From a virus, in the IMG/VR virus record IMGVR_UViG_3300048797_000080, positions 1 to 20,503 of that record: 20,503 nt of DNA; one strand, 5' to 3'. The notes beneath the pieces were generated by a model. That model did no database searches, was not told where the DNA came from, and saw only the letters and a list, made by a program, of their open reading frames with translations. A program made the position numbers and the translations under genes. Positions 1 through 6,054 of the stretch are shown here, piece after piece (position 1 is the stretch's first letter; every line of letters begins with the position of its first letter).

Positions 1-53
1 CCTCCCTAAAGGCTCGATAAAACGCCCCTAGGTTAGTACCTACGCCCGCCCTT

Positions 54-71
54 AAAAACCTTGCAGCAAGG
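54..71 (-). terminator. possible second, weaker intrinsic terminator
   Basis: Read on the minus strand, a 5-bp stem (CCTTG/CAAGG, loop CTG) is followed at once by TTTTT. It lies about 25 bases beyond the strong terminator, so it would be a backup. The same bases can also fold as a 6-bp TGCAGC/GCTGCA stem, which would leave three bases before the T-run. The stem is short, so this is tentative. Confidence 0.4.
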
Positions 72-94
72 CTGCACACGCTTGTTTTAAATAA

Positions 95-143
95 GAAAAA
101 GCCCCGTAACCTACGGTTTTTAGGCCGACCGGCTACGAGGCTT
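95..143 (-). terminator. rho-independent terminator of the late operon
   Basis: On the minus strand the arms at 143-131 and 111-99 form a 13-bp stem with two G-U pairs and no mismatch. The loop holds a second small stem (CCGTA/TACGG alternative). The 3' arm runs into TTTTTC. It starts 8 bases after the stop of the last gene, where an operon terminator is expected. The remaining bases 1-53 hold no gene; a 5-bp inverted repeat at 29-42 has no clear role. Confidence 0.85.
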
Positions 144-150
144 ATTTGAT

Positions 151-390
151 CTATGCTGGATTGGCTACTACAGCTGCAGCCAATGGATCAGCGTGGCTCT
201 TCAAAGATGCCTGAAGAGCAGTAATCTGGGCCAATTGTGCAGGAGTGGCACCCGCTGCTGTGGCCGCTGCTACTGCCGCGGCAATCTTAGCTGCTATACC
301 ATTGATCACTATGGTAGCCGAGTCCTCGGTGTCGTCATTAGCCGTGACCTGTGCCGCTAATGCGGTAAGTTCATCATCAATTGCTGCCAT
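151..390 (-). CDS. small Ala-rich phage protein of a widespread unnamed type
   Basis: This is a 79-residue acidic to neutral protein, predicted to be largely helical. It begins MAAIDDELTALAAQV and ends with an Ala-rich segment. The pattern (ELTALxAQVTAN, then INGIAAKIAAA, then LAAAVVANPA) resembles a small protein seen in many tailed phages and prophages, typically near tail or lysis genes; its function is not known to me. The start at 390 is chosen because AAGGAG lies 7 bases upstream; a longer reading frame to 444 has no such signal and overlaps the previous gene. It is the last gene of the operon and is followed directly by the strong terminator. The family resemblance is recalled, not searched. 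Confidence 0.75.
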   Translation of the reverse strand: MAAIDDELTALAAQVTANDDTEDSATIVINGIAAKIAAAVAAATAAGATPAQLAQITALQASLKSHADPLAAAVVANPA

Positions 391-394
391 TCTC

Positions 395-577
395 TTACTC
401 CTTTCCTTGTTGAGTCGCGACCGCAGCCGCGAGGTTGTCACCACTGGCCTTTAGTTTCAATCTAAGATCCTTTAGCTTTTGCACATCCTCCTCTGTGATT
501 AACGAGATTACCGTGTCGAGTTTATCCTCTATCCGCTTCCGCCACTCTTGGTCATCTCTGTGCCATTGTTCATCCAT
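395..577 (-). CDS. small charged helical protein, function unknown
   Basis: About 60 residues beginning MDEQWHRDDQEWRKRIEDKL. It is strongly charged, with a probable coiled coil over most of its length (hydrophobic spacing in RIEDKLDTVISLI and LKDLRLKLKA). There is no signal peptide and no membrane segment. The start at 577 has GAGG 6 bases upstream; an ATG at 580 and a GTG at 595 are in frame but are worse placed for that site. It ends 4 bases before the next gene, so the two are probably co-translated. I do not recognise a family. Short coiled-coil proteins in this position of phage operons can be tail or lysis accessories, but nothing here proves either. Confidence 0.65.
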   Translation of the reverse strand: MDEQWHRDDQEWRKRIEDKLDTVISLITEEDVQKLKDLRLKLKASGDNLAAAVATQQGKE

Positions 578-608
578 CATGTACCTCTGCTTCACTAAAC
601 ATCACCAT

Positions 609-941
609 TTATGGGTGTATCACAGACGCTGGTGGTGAAGTAACAACTACAGTTTGTGTTGGAGGAATAACACAGTTCAGCGTCCCAGAATCCGAGCCAA
701 AAATCGGAACATACGTGTAATCCATTGATGCTTGATTTGATGGTGTTGGACCTTGTGCCATCAAAAATCCAGCCTTTGTTGCCACGCCTCCTAGCATGGA
801 TATAGCGGTGTTGCCAACGGTTGAACCGCTTAACGCAAATCCGACGCCGGTACTGCCCATTGGACAGTTCTGTGTAAGGTGAACGGTCGCGCATCCACCG
901 GCGAGAATGGCTAACAAGACGAATAGGATATACTTCTTCAT
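609..941 (-). CDS. predicted phage-encoded lipoprotein
   Basis: A 110-residue protein beginning MKKYILFVLLAILAGGCATV. It has a short basic n-region, a hydrophobic core and a lipobox-like LAGGC at residues 13-17, so it is probably cleaved and lipidated at Cys17. The mature part contains Cys26 and a second Cys near the end (LNCVIPP), which could form a disulphide. The middle (GGVATKAGFLMAQGP) is small-residue-rich, and the tail is Pro/Val-rich. The start has AGGAGG 4 bases upstream. Phage lipoproteins at this site are usually outer spanins or superinfection-exclusion proteins. Both fit the location; neither is shown by sequence. An alternative frame across the same DNA (595-894) has no membrane segment, so this is not a nested Rz/Rz1 pair. 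Confidence 0.75.
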   Translation of the reverse strand: MKKYILFVLLAILAGGCATVHLTQNCPMGSTGVGFALSGSTVGNTAISMLGGVATKAGFLMAQGPTPSNQASMDYTYVPIFGSDSGTLNCVIPPTQTVVVTSPPASVIHP

Positions 942-942
942 A

Positions 943-1017
943 CTACCTCCTCAACGCAATTTTAGGAACGAATAGCACGATTATTACAAACCCTAACCAC
1001 TTCACTGCACTCCACAT
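943..1017 (-). CDS. tiny single-span membrane peptide
   Basis: A 24-codon frame starts ATG at 1017. A 20-codon version starts GTG at 1005 and reads MKWLGFVIIVLFVPKIALRR. The GTG overlaps the stop of the upstream lipoprotein gene as GTGA and has GGAG 4 bases before it, the coupling style used elsewhere here. The peptide is one hydrophobic span with a Lys at the N-terminal end and KIALRR at the other. Its final AGG AGG codons form the ribosome-binding site of the next gene. It fills the whole gap between two lipoprotein genes and is below usual gene-finder limits. It may act in lysis or in the envelope, but no family is recognised. Confidence 0.5.
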   Translation of the reverse strand: MWSAVKWLGFVIIVLFVPKIALRR

Positions 1018-1316
1018 CCGTAACAATGCAACTGGTTGCAAGTGTTTTTACGAACAGTTAAACAAGACAACATACACGGGTTCGTTCTGAGGCAAGCCTG
1101 CGCGCAATCGGTTTGAGCCTTCGTGAGACACCGAGTTAGGTCGAATACTGGCGTCGGTGTCGGCGACGCAGAAACAGTTGGTGTTGCCACGACCGTAGGA
1201 GCCGCCGTAACGACTGGCGTACTAGACGCCGGAACCGGCGACGGAATCGGGGCCGGCGGATTCGTGCCGCAAGCAATCGCCGACACAACGAGAAAAGCCA
1301 AAAATAATCGCTTCAT
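1002..1316 (-). CDS. Cys-rich lipoprotein with Pro/Thr-rich linker
   Basis: A 104-residue protein beginning MKRLFLAFLVVSAIACGTN. It has a signal sequence with a possible lipobox (AIAC, Cys16). A linker of about 40 residues rich in Pro, Thr, Ser, Ala and Val (TPTVSASPTPTP) is followed by a compact C-terminal domain of about 45 residues with eight Cys (pattern C-x6-C-x3-C-x5-C-x3-C-x7-C-x4-C-x2-C). The architecture is export signal, flexible linker, Cys-rich head, as in the proteins at 5464-6587. The start has AAGGAG 7 bases upstream. The gene is far richer in G+C than the next one (43 of 60 bases at 1201-1260 against 28 of 60 at 661-720), suggesting separate acquisition together with the peptidase gene before it. 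Confidence 0.75.
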   Translation of the reverse strand: MKRLFLAFLVVSAIACGTNPPAPIPSPVPASSTPVVTAAPTVVATPTVSASPTPTPVFDLTRCLTKAQTDCAQACLRTNPCMLSCLTVRKNTCNQLHCYGCGVQ

Positions 1317-1318
1317 TA

Positions 1319-2143
1319 CTACGCTCCTTGTGTTGCCGCGATGTCGGCAGCCATTTGTTCAGCGTCAAAACCGGAGACGCTTGTTTTACCTGGTCCGACG
1401 GCGCTAGGGCTGATTATCGCCGTCGCCTGGTCGCAGAACCTCGCAAGCGCCGCAGCCGTCATGATGCGCGAACCACCCCAAGTGTTGATGACAATCGAAC
1501 CGTTTGAGCCAACTTTCAGGTCAGAGAAAACTGGTATTTCGTGCCCGCCGACAATCGGCGACGTTGTGTCGTCCCAAACGGGAGCGCTCTCCCATGCTTG
1601 TGGAAAGTGAACACCAATCGAAATGTTCCCACCCGACAGATTAAAGGCGATGAGAAATTCTTCGATGTCCTTCGGATTGACGCTGATGGCGGCGCCGATT
1701 TTATCATACGAGCCATCCGAGCAGCGCAAGCCAGTAGCCGTTAGATACTTCCACGCCGCAGTTGGGTCCGTTCCCTGGTCGGTAGCATTGGAATTATTCA
1801 CATCCCAACCAGTACATTCCGCGTATGCTTTAAGCGCAGCGTTTACCATATCTTGTTCGGAGGTCCATAACTGCTTGCCGACGCTCATCCCTGCGAGCGC
1901 CGCGCGGCGCACAGCAGCAGCAAAGACGCAATCGCCGACGCCCGATGCCGCAATCTGTGGCGGAGCGAGCGGGTCAGGACCGTTCGCCATGACCGCTATA
2001 TTGACAAAAGCCAGCGGTCCTTTCGCGGTTACGCTCACGTCCAATGGAACCGTTATTGGCACAGTTGACCGATTGAGGTACTTTGCAAAATGTAACATTT
2101 TCGGATTGTAGGTTGGCGGTTTGCGACCAAGTTTGAACATCAT
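1319..2143 (-). CDS. papain-like cysteine peptidase
   Basis: A 274-residue protein. The catalytic pattern of papain-fold peptidases is visible in order: GVGDC with Cys72 followed by a small-residue helix (VFAAAVRRAAL), GGHEIPVFSD with His201 leading a beta strand, and VINTWGG with Asn220 before Trp-Gly. There is no signal peptide, so it would need the holin or lysis to reach the wall. N-terminal MMFKLGRKPPTYNPKMLHF resembles a family of phage and prophage proteins that begin FKLGxKP and carry GDC and NTWG motifs (recalled). It lies just downstream of the transglycosylase gene, so peptidoglycan cleavage is plausible; cleavage of a host protein is the alternative. The start has AGGG 7 bases upstream. 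The gene is about 67% G+C at 1921-1980, unlike its upstream neighbours. Confidence 0.75.
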   Translation of the reverse strand: MMFKLGRKPPTYNPKMLHFAKYLNRSTVPITVPLDVSVTAKGPLAFVNIAVMANGPDPLAPPQIAASGVGDCVFAAAVRRAALAGMSVGKQLWTSEQDMVNAALKAYAECTGWDVNNSNATDQGTDPTAAWKYLTATGLRCSDGSYDKIGAAISVNPKDIEEFLIAFNLSGGNISIGVHFPQAWESAPVWDDTTSPIVGGHEIPVFSDLKVGSNGSIVINTWGGSRIMTAAALARFCDQATAIISPSAVGPGKTSVSGFDAEQMAADIAATQGA

Positions 2144-2146
2144 ACT

Positions 2147-2235
2147 TTATCCCTCGCTGCGGCGGACTTCGCGGTTGAACCAGACGAACTTCCGAATTCT
2201 AGTAACTCCTGTTTGATCTTTTACTTTCCTATCAT
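2147..2235 (-). other. gap with two ribosome-binding sites and an open frame lacking a normal start
   Basis: The 93 bases between the transglycosylase and the peptidase contain an ATG at 2235 with AGAGGG 7 bases upstream. Its frame stops after four codons (MIGK). A second frame, entered by a -1 shift at the AAAG just before that stop, stays open to TAA at 2147. It would give a 29-residue basic peptide (KVKDQTG ... FVWFNREVRR ... G). AGGAG followed 8 bases later by ATT could also open that frame for 16 codons. This could be a real frameshifted mini-gene, a leader, or a gene broken by a one-base deletion or assembly error. Confidence 0.35.
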
Positions 2236-2236
2236 A

Positions 2237-2611
2237 TTACAACCCTCTTAAAATAGAAAGTACTTCGGCCACATATCCATCTTTATCACCACGTTCAGCC
2301 CACCCGTTATGCCCATCATGAAAGGTCCCAATCACGTCTTTATCGGGCATACTTGTTCCGCACAATCCTATGAAACTGCGCATAATATTGATACTAGCAA
2401 AAGGTTCCCCGCGCAGCAGCACCAATATAACATCTTTGGTTGGTACAACATAGTCTGTGGCGAAGGCTGCATGCAATTGGAACATGCCCTGGGCATCCCC
2501 ATTATCGCCAACAGCTGTAGCGTTGCCGGCAGATTCACGAATGCAAATAGCCTTGGCCAATTTCCAACGAGTACCTACTAACTGAAAGAAAGCGTCGCTA
2601 GGTAAACTCAT
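2237..2611 (-). CDS. soluble lytic transglycosylase-like endolysin
   Basis: A 124-residue protein with the core signature of the SLT/goose-lysozyme-like fold: AICIRESAGN with probable catalytic Glu26, then AVGDNGDAQGMFQLH at residues 33-47. The GD.GxAxGMFQ motif is typical of transglycosylases that cleave the MurNAc-GlcNAc bond of peptidoglycan. A Trp-containing FHDGHNGWA segment lies near the C-terminus. There is no signal peptide, so release would depend on a holin, and three small membrane proteins are encoded immediately upstream. The start overlaps the preceding stop as ATGA. The protein is short for the superfamily, a minimal single-domain enzyme. It could instead be a virion-borne muramidase, but it sits in the likely lysis region and not with the ejection genes. 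Confidence 0.8.
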   Translation of the reverse strand: MSLPSDAFFQLVGTRWKLAKAICIRESAGNATAVGDNGDAQGMFQLHAAFATDYVVPTKDVILVLLRGEPFASINIMRSFIGLCGTSMPDKDVIGTFHDGHNGWAERGDKDGYVAEVLSILRGL

Positions 2612-2922
2612 GGTCGTTTGTCCTTGGCAGTACTGCCGCTTGACGAACCGTAGTAATATTGGAACACAGAACTGATATTACTGGACTGAGAGCCAAGAAT
2701 TGTTCCAATAAGCGTGGCTACTACAGAAGAGATTTTATCTGAGTGAAATACCAAGAGGTATATTAGCAAAGATATAAAAATCCCATACACCAAGGTAGAG
2801 ACCACAGCCAAATGGCCACGAATTTTGTCATCAGCCGCAGGGGCAGGAGCGGGGGGCTGCGCCAGAGCCGCTTCGCCTGAGGCCTTCTCAGTCGTGGTCT
2901 TTTCTACTATAGGTTCACTCAT
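2608..2922 (-). CDS. small membrane protein, probable holin
   Basis: A 104-residue protein. Residues 1-35 are a charged and Pro/Ala-rich tail (PPAPAPAADDK). A hydrophobic span follows (LAVVSTLVYGIFISLLIYLLVF, about 38-60), then a second weaker one (SVVATLIGTILG), then the end FQYYYGSSSGSTAKDKRP. A C-terminal aromatic-Gly-Ser-Ser motif after the last span is common in phage holins of the gene-transfer-agent type (recalled). The gene begins one base after the upstream stop (TAAGATG) and its stop overlaps the transglycosylase start as ATGA. A membrane protein coupled to an endolysin-like gene supports a holin role; the two neighbours upstream are alternative candidates. Confidence 0.65.
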   Translation of the reverse strand: MSEPIVEKTTTEKASGEAALAQPPAPAPAADDKIRGHLAVVSTLVYGIFISLLIYLLVFHSDKISSVVATLIGTILGSQSSNISSVFQYYYGSSSGSTAKDKRP

Positions 2923-2923
2923 C

Positions 2924-3199
2924 TTACCGACCTGACCAAATAAGAGGAAGAAATGTGGTTTTGAAGAAAGCGCATAAAATAAAGTTCAGCAACAGCACAA
3001 CTCCTATGAACATCAATAATGCGCTAAATACAGCCGGACGTGGCGCTGGAGGTGCTGCTCCTGGCCAAGCGCTGAATGGATTAAAGACGCTTATCCCTGG
3101 AAAGAAGGGACTTAGGATTAGTGTCAATAACCATAACGCGAATAAGATGACACCAGCCCACAATACCATGTTAAGTAAACAAATAATTACTTCGCCCAT
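2924..3199 (-). CDS. small membrane protein with two spans
   Basis: A 91-residue, very hydrophobic protein. Span one covers about residues 4-32 (VIICLLNMVLWAGVILFALW onward). A Pro-rich loop follows (AWPGAAPPAPRPAV), then span two at about 58-82 (ALLMFIGVVLLLNFILCAF), and a short basic end. No family is recognised. It lies between two other membrane proteins upstream of the transglycosylase and begins one base after the previous stop, with AAGGAG 7 bases before its ATG. A holin or antiholin role is possible from context only. Confidence 0.65.
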   Translation of the reverse strand: MGEVIICLLNMVLWAGVILFALWLLTLILSPFFPGISVFNPFSAWPGAAPPAPRPAVFSALLMFIGVVLLLNFILCAFFKTTFLPLIWSGR

Positions 3200-3200
3200 C

Positions 3201-3563
3201 TTACTTCTCCTTATCCTTACGGTTTTCTGAGATTCCTTTTAATTCACCCTCGGCCTTATTTGCTCGCTTCGCGTCTTTTCTTTGCAATTCTTCTAGCGCA
3301 GTCTTTTGGCTATTGAGCATAATATGCGTGTCATCTTGCTTTCGGTTCATCTCATCCATTGGTCGTCTTAGATATACAGCTACTAAAACAGAGGCTATCG
3401 CCGAAATGGTAGACGACACACCAGCTGCCACAATTGCTGTGATTAAAATGTTCCAATTAAACTCTTGTGCGATAGGAACACTTACCACAGCCCCAACTGC
3501 GGCAGCGATGAGGCTTTTCACAAAGATCACCAACACTTTAGCTGTTGTTATATGACTAGTCAT
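3201..3563 (-). CDS. membrane protein with cytoplasmic-type coiled coil
   Basis: A 120-residue protein. Two hydrophobic spans (about residues 10-32, VLVIFVKSLIAAAVGAVV onward, and 38-65, ILITAIVAAGVSSTISAIAS onward) are followed by RRPMDEMNRKQDD and a highly charged helical tail (EELQRKDAKRANKAEGELKG) likely to form a coiled coil. The start follows the previous stop with no gap (TAGATG), with GGTGG 9 bases upstream. It is the first of three small membrane genes before the transglycosylase. It could be a holin or an inner spanin; a spanin would normally have one span, which argues for the former or for another envelope role. No family recognised. Confidence 0.65.
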   Translation of the reverse strand: MTSHITTAKVLVIFVKSLIAAAVGAVVSVPIAQEFNWNILITAIVAAGVSSTISAIASVLVAVYLRRPMDEMNRKQDDTHIMLNSQKTALEELQRKDAKRANKAEGELKGISENRKDKEK

Positions 3564-5369
3564 CTAGTTTATCCACCCTGATTTAGCACAAGCACTAAAG
3601 GATCTTGTGTGCCCCACTATGTTGCCGCTAACTGTTGGAGGACATGGCAGTGGTTGATCTGTTTCAGAAGGTGTAGAAGTCGCTGTTGCCGTTGCGGTAC
3701 TCGTTGCCCCGCTCGTGCTGGTTGCCGTACTCGTAGTGGTAGCAGTCGCCGTCGATGTTGCCGTTGAGGTCGCAGTTGCCGTACTCGTCGCAGTTCCCGT
3801 GCTCGTCGGGGTCGCTGTGGGCGATGCTGTCCCTGTCGATGACGGAGCAGGCGTGCCGGTGAAGGTCGCAGTCGGGGTAGCCGTTGCTGTAGGCGACGCA
3901 GTGGCCGTGCTGGTTGCCGTCGCTGTCGCGGTCGCGGTCGCGGTCGCGGTCGCAGTCGCAGTCGCGGTCGCCGTCGCGGTCGGTGTTGGCGTGGCACTCA
4001 CCGTATTTCCACCAAGAAACGGAATCGATAATCCTTCCCCCGCAGTACTGAGGCTTATCGTCGCTTGCGCTGTCGGTGCAGTCGGTGTGCCACCCCCTGT
4101 TATCGGATATAAATCTCCGGCAAGTGATCCGCTAGCGTTGTTGATCGACGTAACAGAAGCCGAATTAAAAGGTGTGAAGTTACTAAAGGTACTATTAGTA
4201 AGATCACAAAATGCAGTTAGCAGAGAATCAAGACTTGTTGTTAGCTGACTCGGCGCACTTGCCGTCGTAGATGCGCTCCAAGGCGCTCCCCCTGCGGTGC
4301 CGTCTACCTGACACCCATTCAAACCTTTTATTGCACCGGATGCCCATACACCGGTACTGAGGATCCCTGCTGTTAGCGTAGGTGTTGTTGTGTTGATGCC
4401 AGAATATAAGCCGATGAGAGCTTGACATGAGCCGCTGACACTTCCGTTTGTTTGCTCTGCCAACGTGAACCCAGAACCAGTAACAGGAGTTGTGTTGCCT
4501 ATCGAGATGATCACGTATTCACAATCTGTAGAAGTGCTGCTCGCTAGTGTAGGAGTAATGGTCGAGGTTGAGGTAAACGCCCCACTCGTTGGTGATCCAG
4601 TCGGCGTGCCAGGAGCCTGCGTATCTGCCTTCCAGCAGGCCGTCACGCCGGTCGTCTGCGTGTTACCTGTATAGCTCCACGTCGCTAGCTTGCCCGTCCC
4701 CGATACAACCGTGATCGTGCTCGCGGTAAACAGCGACGGTCCAGCAGCCGTCATGTTATCGAGGCTAACCCAGTTACGGGGCACAGGTGATATGTTCGTA
4801 TTGGAATTGCCGCCCGGTCCGGCAGTCGGAGTCTTTGCGACGGTGCTGGCAGTCGCAAGACCCGCGAGACAGTAATCGGTTTGAACCGTCGTATTTCCGG
4901 TAGTGCCCGAGCCTGCCTGCGCTAGCGAAGCGTTTTTGATAACTCCCGCCACATCGAAGGTGCCCGCACCGCTGAACTCGACAACCTCTAGCGATGTAAG
5001 CCCATTTCCTGACGATAGCGTAATCGTAACTGTGGTCGCGGCGGTGTTGACGACAGGGCACTCCCAGATTTCGGTATCGGGATTTTGGCCGATATTCGCT
5101 GGTGTCCGTTTCGTGCAAGCTGTACCAGCACTAGGATTATTGCTCGTGACGGTCGCTGTGATCGTCGTGCCCGCAGTTCCCAGAATGACACCTAGTTTGT
5201 TGCCCGCTGCGGGCGTTCCTGCGGAACAAGTCGTAACAGACCCGCTCGGCGTCTGCGCGCTGCACGGAAAGTGAGCAACGGTCTGCGGCCCGTCGATGGC
5301 AAGCTGCGCCCGCGCCAGCGTCGGCAACAGCAGCACGAGGAGAGCTAGGACCGTGGCTATGCGCTTCAT
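3564..5369 (-). CDS. large exported protein: beta domains, Thr/Ala-Pro linker, Cys-containing end
   Basis: A 601-residue protein. The start at 5369 overlaps the stop of the small upstream gene as ATGA and gives a good Sec signal (MKRIATVLALLVLLLPTLARA). An in-frame ATG at 5387 with GGAG upstream is the alternative. After the signal come two beta-rich regions, about residues 25-235 and 255-455, in which strands alternate with Thr/Ser/Gly loops (ITATVTSNN, TVTITLSSG, LEVVEFSGAGTFDVAG). They resemble the repetitive beta-sandwich domains of phage and bacterial surface proteins. About 110 residues of Thr/Ala/Ser/Pro repeats follow, then a short end with two Cys (LPCPPTV, FSACAKSG). Enzyme motifs are absent. 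The protein is probably exported into the host envelope, where it could bind sugars or a surface protein. Composition changes sharply inside the gene. Confidence 0.7.
   Translation of the reverse strand: MKRIATVLALLVLLLPTLARAQLAIDGPQTVAHFPCSAQTPSGSVTTCSAGTPAAGNKLGVILGTAGTTITATVTSNNPSAGTACTKRTPANIGQNPDTEIWECPVVNTAATTVTITLSSGNGLTSLEVVEFSGAGTFDVAGVIKNASLAQAGSGTTGNTTVQTDYCLAGLATASTVAKTPTAGPGGNSNTNISPVPRNWVSLDNMTAAGPSLFTASTITVVSGTGKLATWSYTGNTQTTGVTACWKADTQAPGTPTGSPTSGAFTSTSTITPTLASSTSTDCEYVIISIGNTTPVTGSGFTLAEQTNGSVSGSCQALIGLYSGINTTTPTLTAGILSTGVWASGAIKGLNGCQVDGTAGGAPWSASTTASAPSQLTTSLDSLLTAFCDLTNSTFSNFTPFNSASVTSINNASGSLAGDLYPITGGGTPTAPTAQATISLSTAGEGLSIPFLGGNTVSATPTPTATATATATATATATATATATATSTATASPTATATPTATFTGTPAPSSTGTASPTATPTSTGTATSTATATSTATSTATATTTSTATSTSGATSTATATATSTPSETDQPLPCPPTVSGNIVGHTRSFSACAKSGWIN
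3668..4002 (-). repeat. degenerate 6-base tandem repeats coding a Thr/Ala linker
   Basis: The minus strand reads as runs of ACN GCN codons (Thr-Ala), broken by Ser and Pro codons, for about 110 residues. Codon third positions vary, so it is a coding repeat under amino-acid-level constraint as well as a DNA repeat. The purest stretch (GCGACC/GACTGC-type units) is at about 3920-3985. It links the beta domains to the C-terminal tail of the exported protein at 3564-5369. Confidence 0.85.
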
Positions 5370-5488
5370 TGACAACAATATGGACATGCCACACGCTCCG
5401 CTTCTGTGCCACACGCTGGCGTACTCGTTGGAGTTGGAGTAGCTATCAATAACAATAGCAACATTATTGCTTTGTACTTTCCATACAT
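5366..5488 (-). CDS. hidden 40-residue exported Cys-rich mini-protein
   Basis: The frame starts ATG at 5488, inside the end of the upstream gene, and stops TGA at 5366-5368, which overlaps the next start as ATGA. The product begins MYGKYKAIMLLLLLIA (basic n-region, hydrophobic core), continues TPTPTSTP, and ends in a Cys-rich tail (ACGTEAERVACPYCCQ, five Cys including CPYCC). This is the architecture of its neighbours in miniature: export signal, Thr/Pro linker, Cys head. A second possible start, ATG at 5464, overlaps the upstream stop as TAATG. GGTGG lies 7 bases before the first ATG. The fit at both ends argues that it is real despite its size. Function unknown. Confidence 0.6.
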   Translation of the reverse strand: MYGKYKAIMLLLLLIATPTPTSTPACGTEAERVACPYCCQ

Positions 5489-6054
5489 CCTATTTCCACC
5501 GTTGCCGTTTCACCAGAGCACATGATTACTTGGGGATCACAAAAAGTGATGCTCTGTCCAGCAAGTACACGAGAACCACGAGTGGGCGACGTATGACCCA
5601 CGTCACCAAGACGAACCGCATTTGTGGCATCATGATTATCGCATCGCACACATATTCTGTTATACAGCCAATCCCCCGTATTAGGTACAGGCGTGGAAGC
5701 GGGGATAGCGGTTGTGGCTGCAGTTGGACAACTCACTGGCGTAAAGGCAAAGTGTGCCGGCCCTCCTGGAGCGTATGTGGGTGTAGCCGTAGGGGTAGCC
5801 GTCGCCGTACTCGTTGCCGTAGCTGTAGCAGTACTCGTAGCCGTTGCAGTAGCGGTCGCTGTGGCCGTACTAGTCGCCGTAGCTGTGCTGGTGGCTGTCG
5901 CGGTTGCAGTAGAAGTGGCCGTAGCAGTAGATGTTGCTGTGGCCGTTGGGCTCTCTGTCGCTGTCGCTGTAGGCGACGATGTTGGTGTAGGAGTTGCCGA
6001 AGCGGCCCCAACCAACAATAATGAGAACACTATTGTGAATATTAGAGACCGCAT
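5464..6054 (-). CDS. exported Thr/Ala-linker protein with Cys-containing domain (second copy)
   Basis: A 196-residue protein. The start at 6054 is chosen because AGGAGG lies 6 bases upstream; longer versions to 6060, 6084 or 6108 lack a suitably spaced site. The first 20 residues (MRSLIFTIVFSLLLVGAASA) form a Sec signal with an AxA cleavage site. About 75 residues of Thr-Ala/Ser-Thr/Pro repeats follow, then a domain of about 95 residues with six Cys: SCPTAA, RICVRCDNHD, TFCDPQ, IMCSGE, IGCME. Its signal and linker closely match the next gene in transcription order upstream (6042-6587), but the C-terminal domains differ, so the two are paralogues with exchanged or diverged heads. The CVRC pair could bind metal or form a disulphide. 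It overlaps the upstream gene by 13 bases. Confidence 0.75.
   Translation of the reverse strand: MRSLIFTIVFSLLLVGAASATPTPTSSPTATATESPTATATSTATATSTATATATSTATATSTATATATATATSTATATATSTATATPTATPTYAPGGPAHFAFTPVSCPTAATTAIPASTPVPNTGDWLYNRICVRCDNHDATNAVRLGDVGHTSPTRGSRVLAGQSITFCDPQVIMCSGETATVEIGCMESTKQ
5775..5996 (-). repeat. degenerate 6-base tandem repeats coding a Thr/Ala linker
   Basis: The minus strand carries about 75 codons alternating Thr (ACN) and Ala (GCN), with Ser and Pro at intervals, inside the gene at 5464-6054. Synonymous positions are varied. It is the second of three such tracts in 3 kb. Confidence 0.85.

Noticed and set aside
595-894. Minus-strand 99-codon frame overlapping the lipoprotein gene, considered as an Rz-like partner
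   Set aside because: It lacks an N-terminal membrane span and has an arbitrary composition; the lipoprotein frame has the clear signal and ribosome-binding site.
3715-4248. Plus-strand open frame of Val-Ala repeats (also at 5693-6217 and 6331-6537)
   Set aside because: It is the antisense reading of the Thr-Ala linker codons of the minus-strand exported proteins; it has no binding site or domain and opposes the direction of every real gene.
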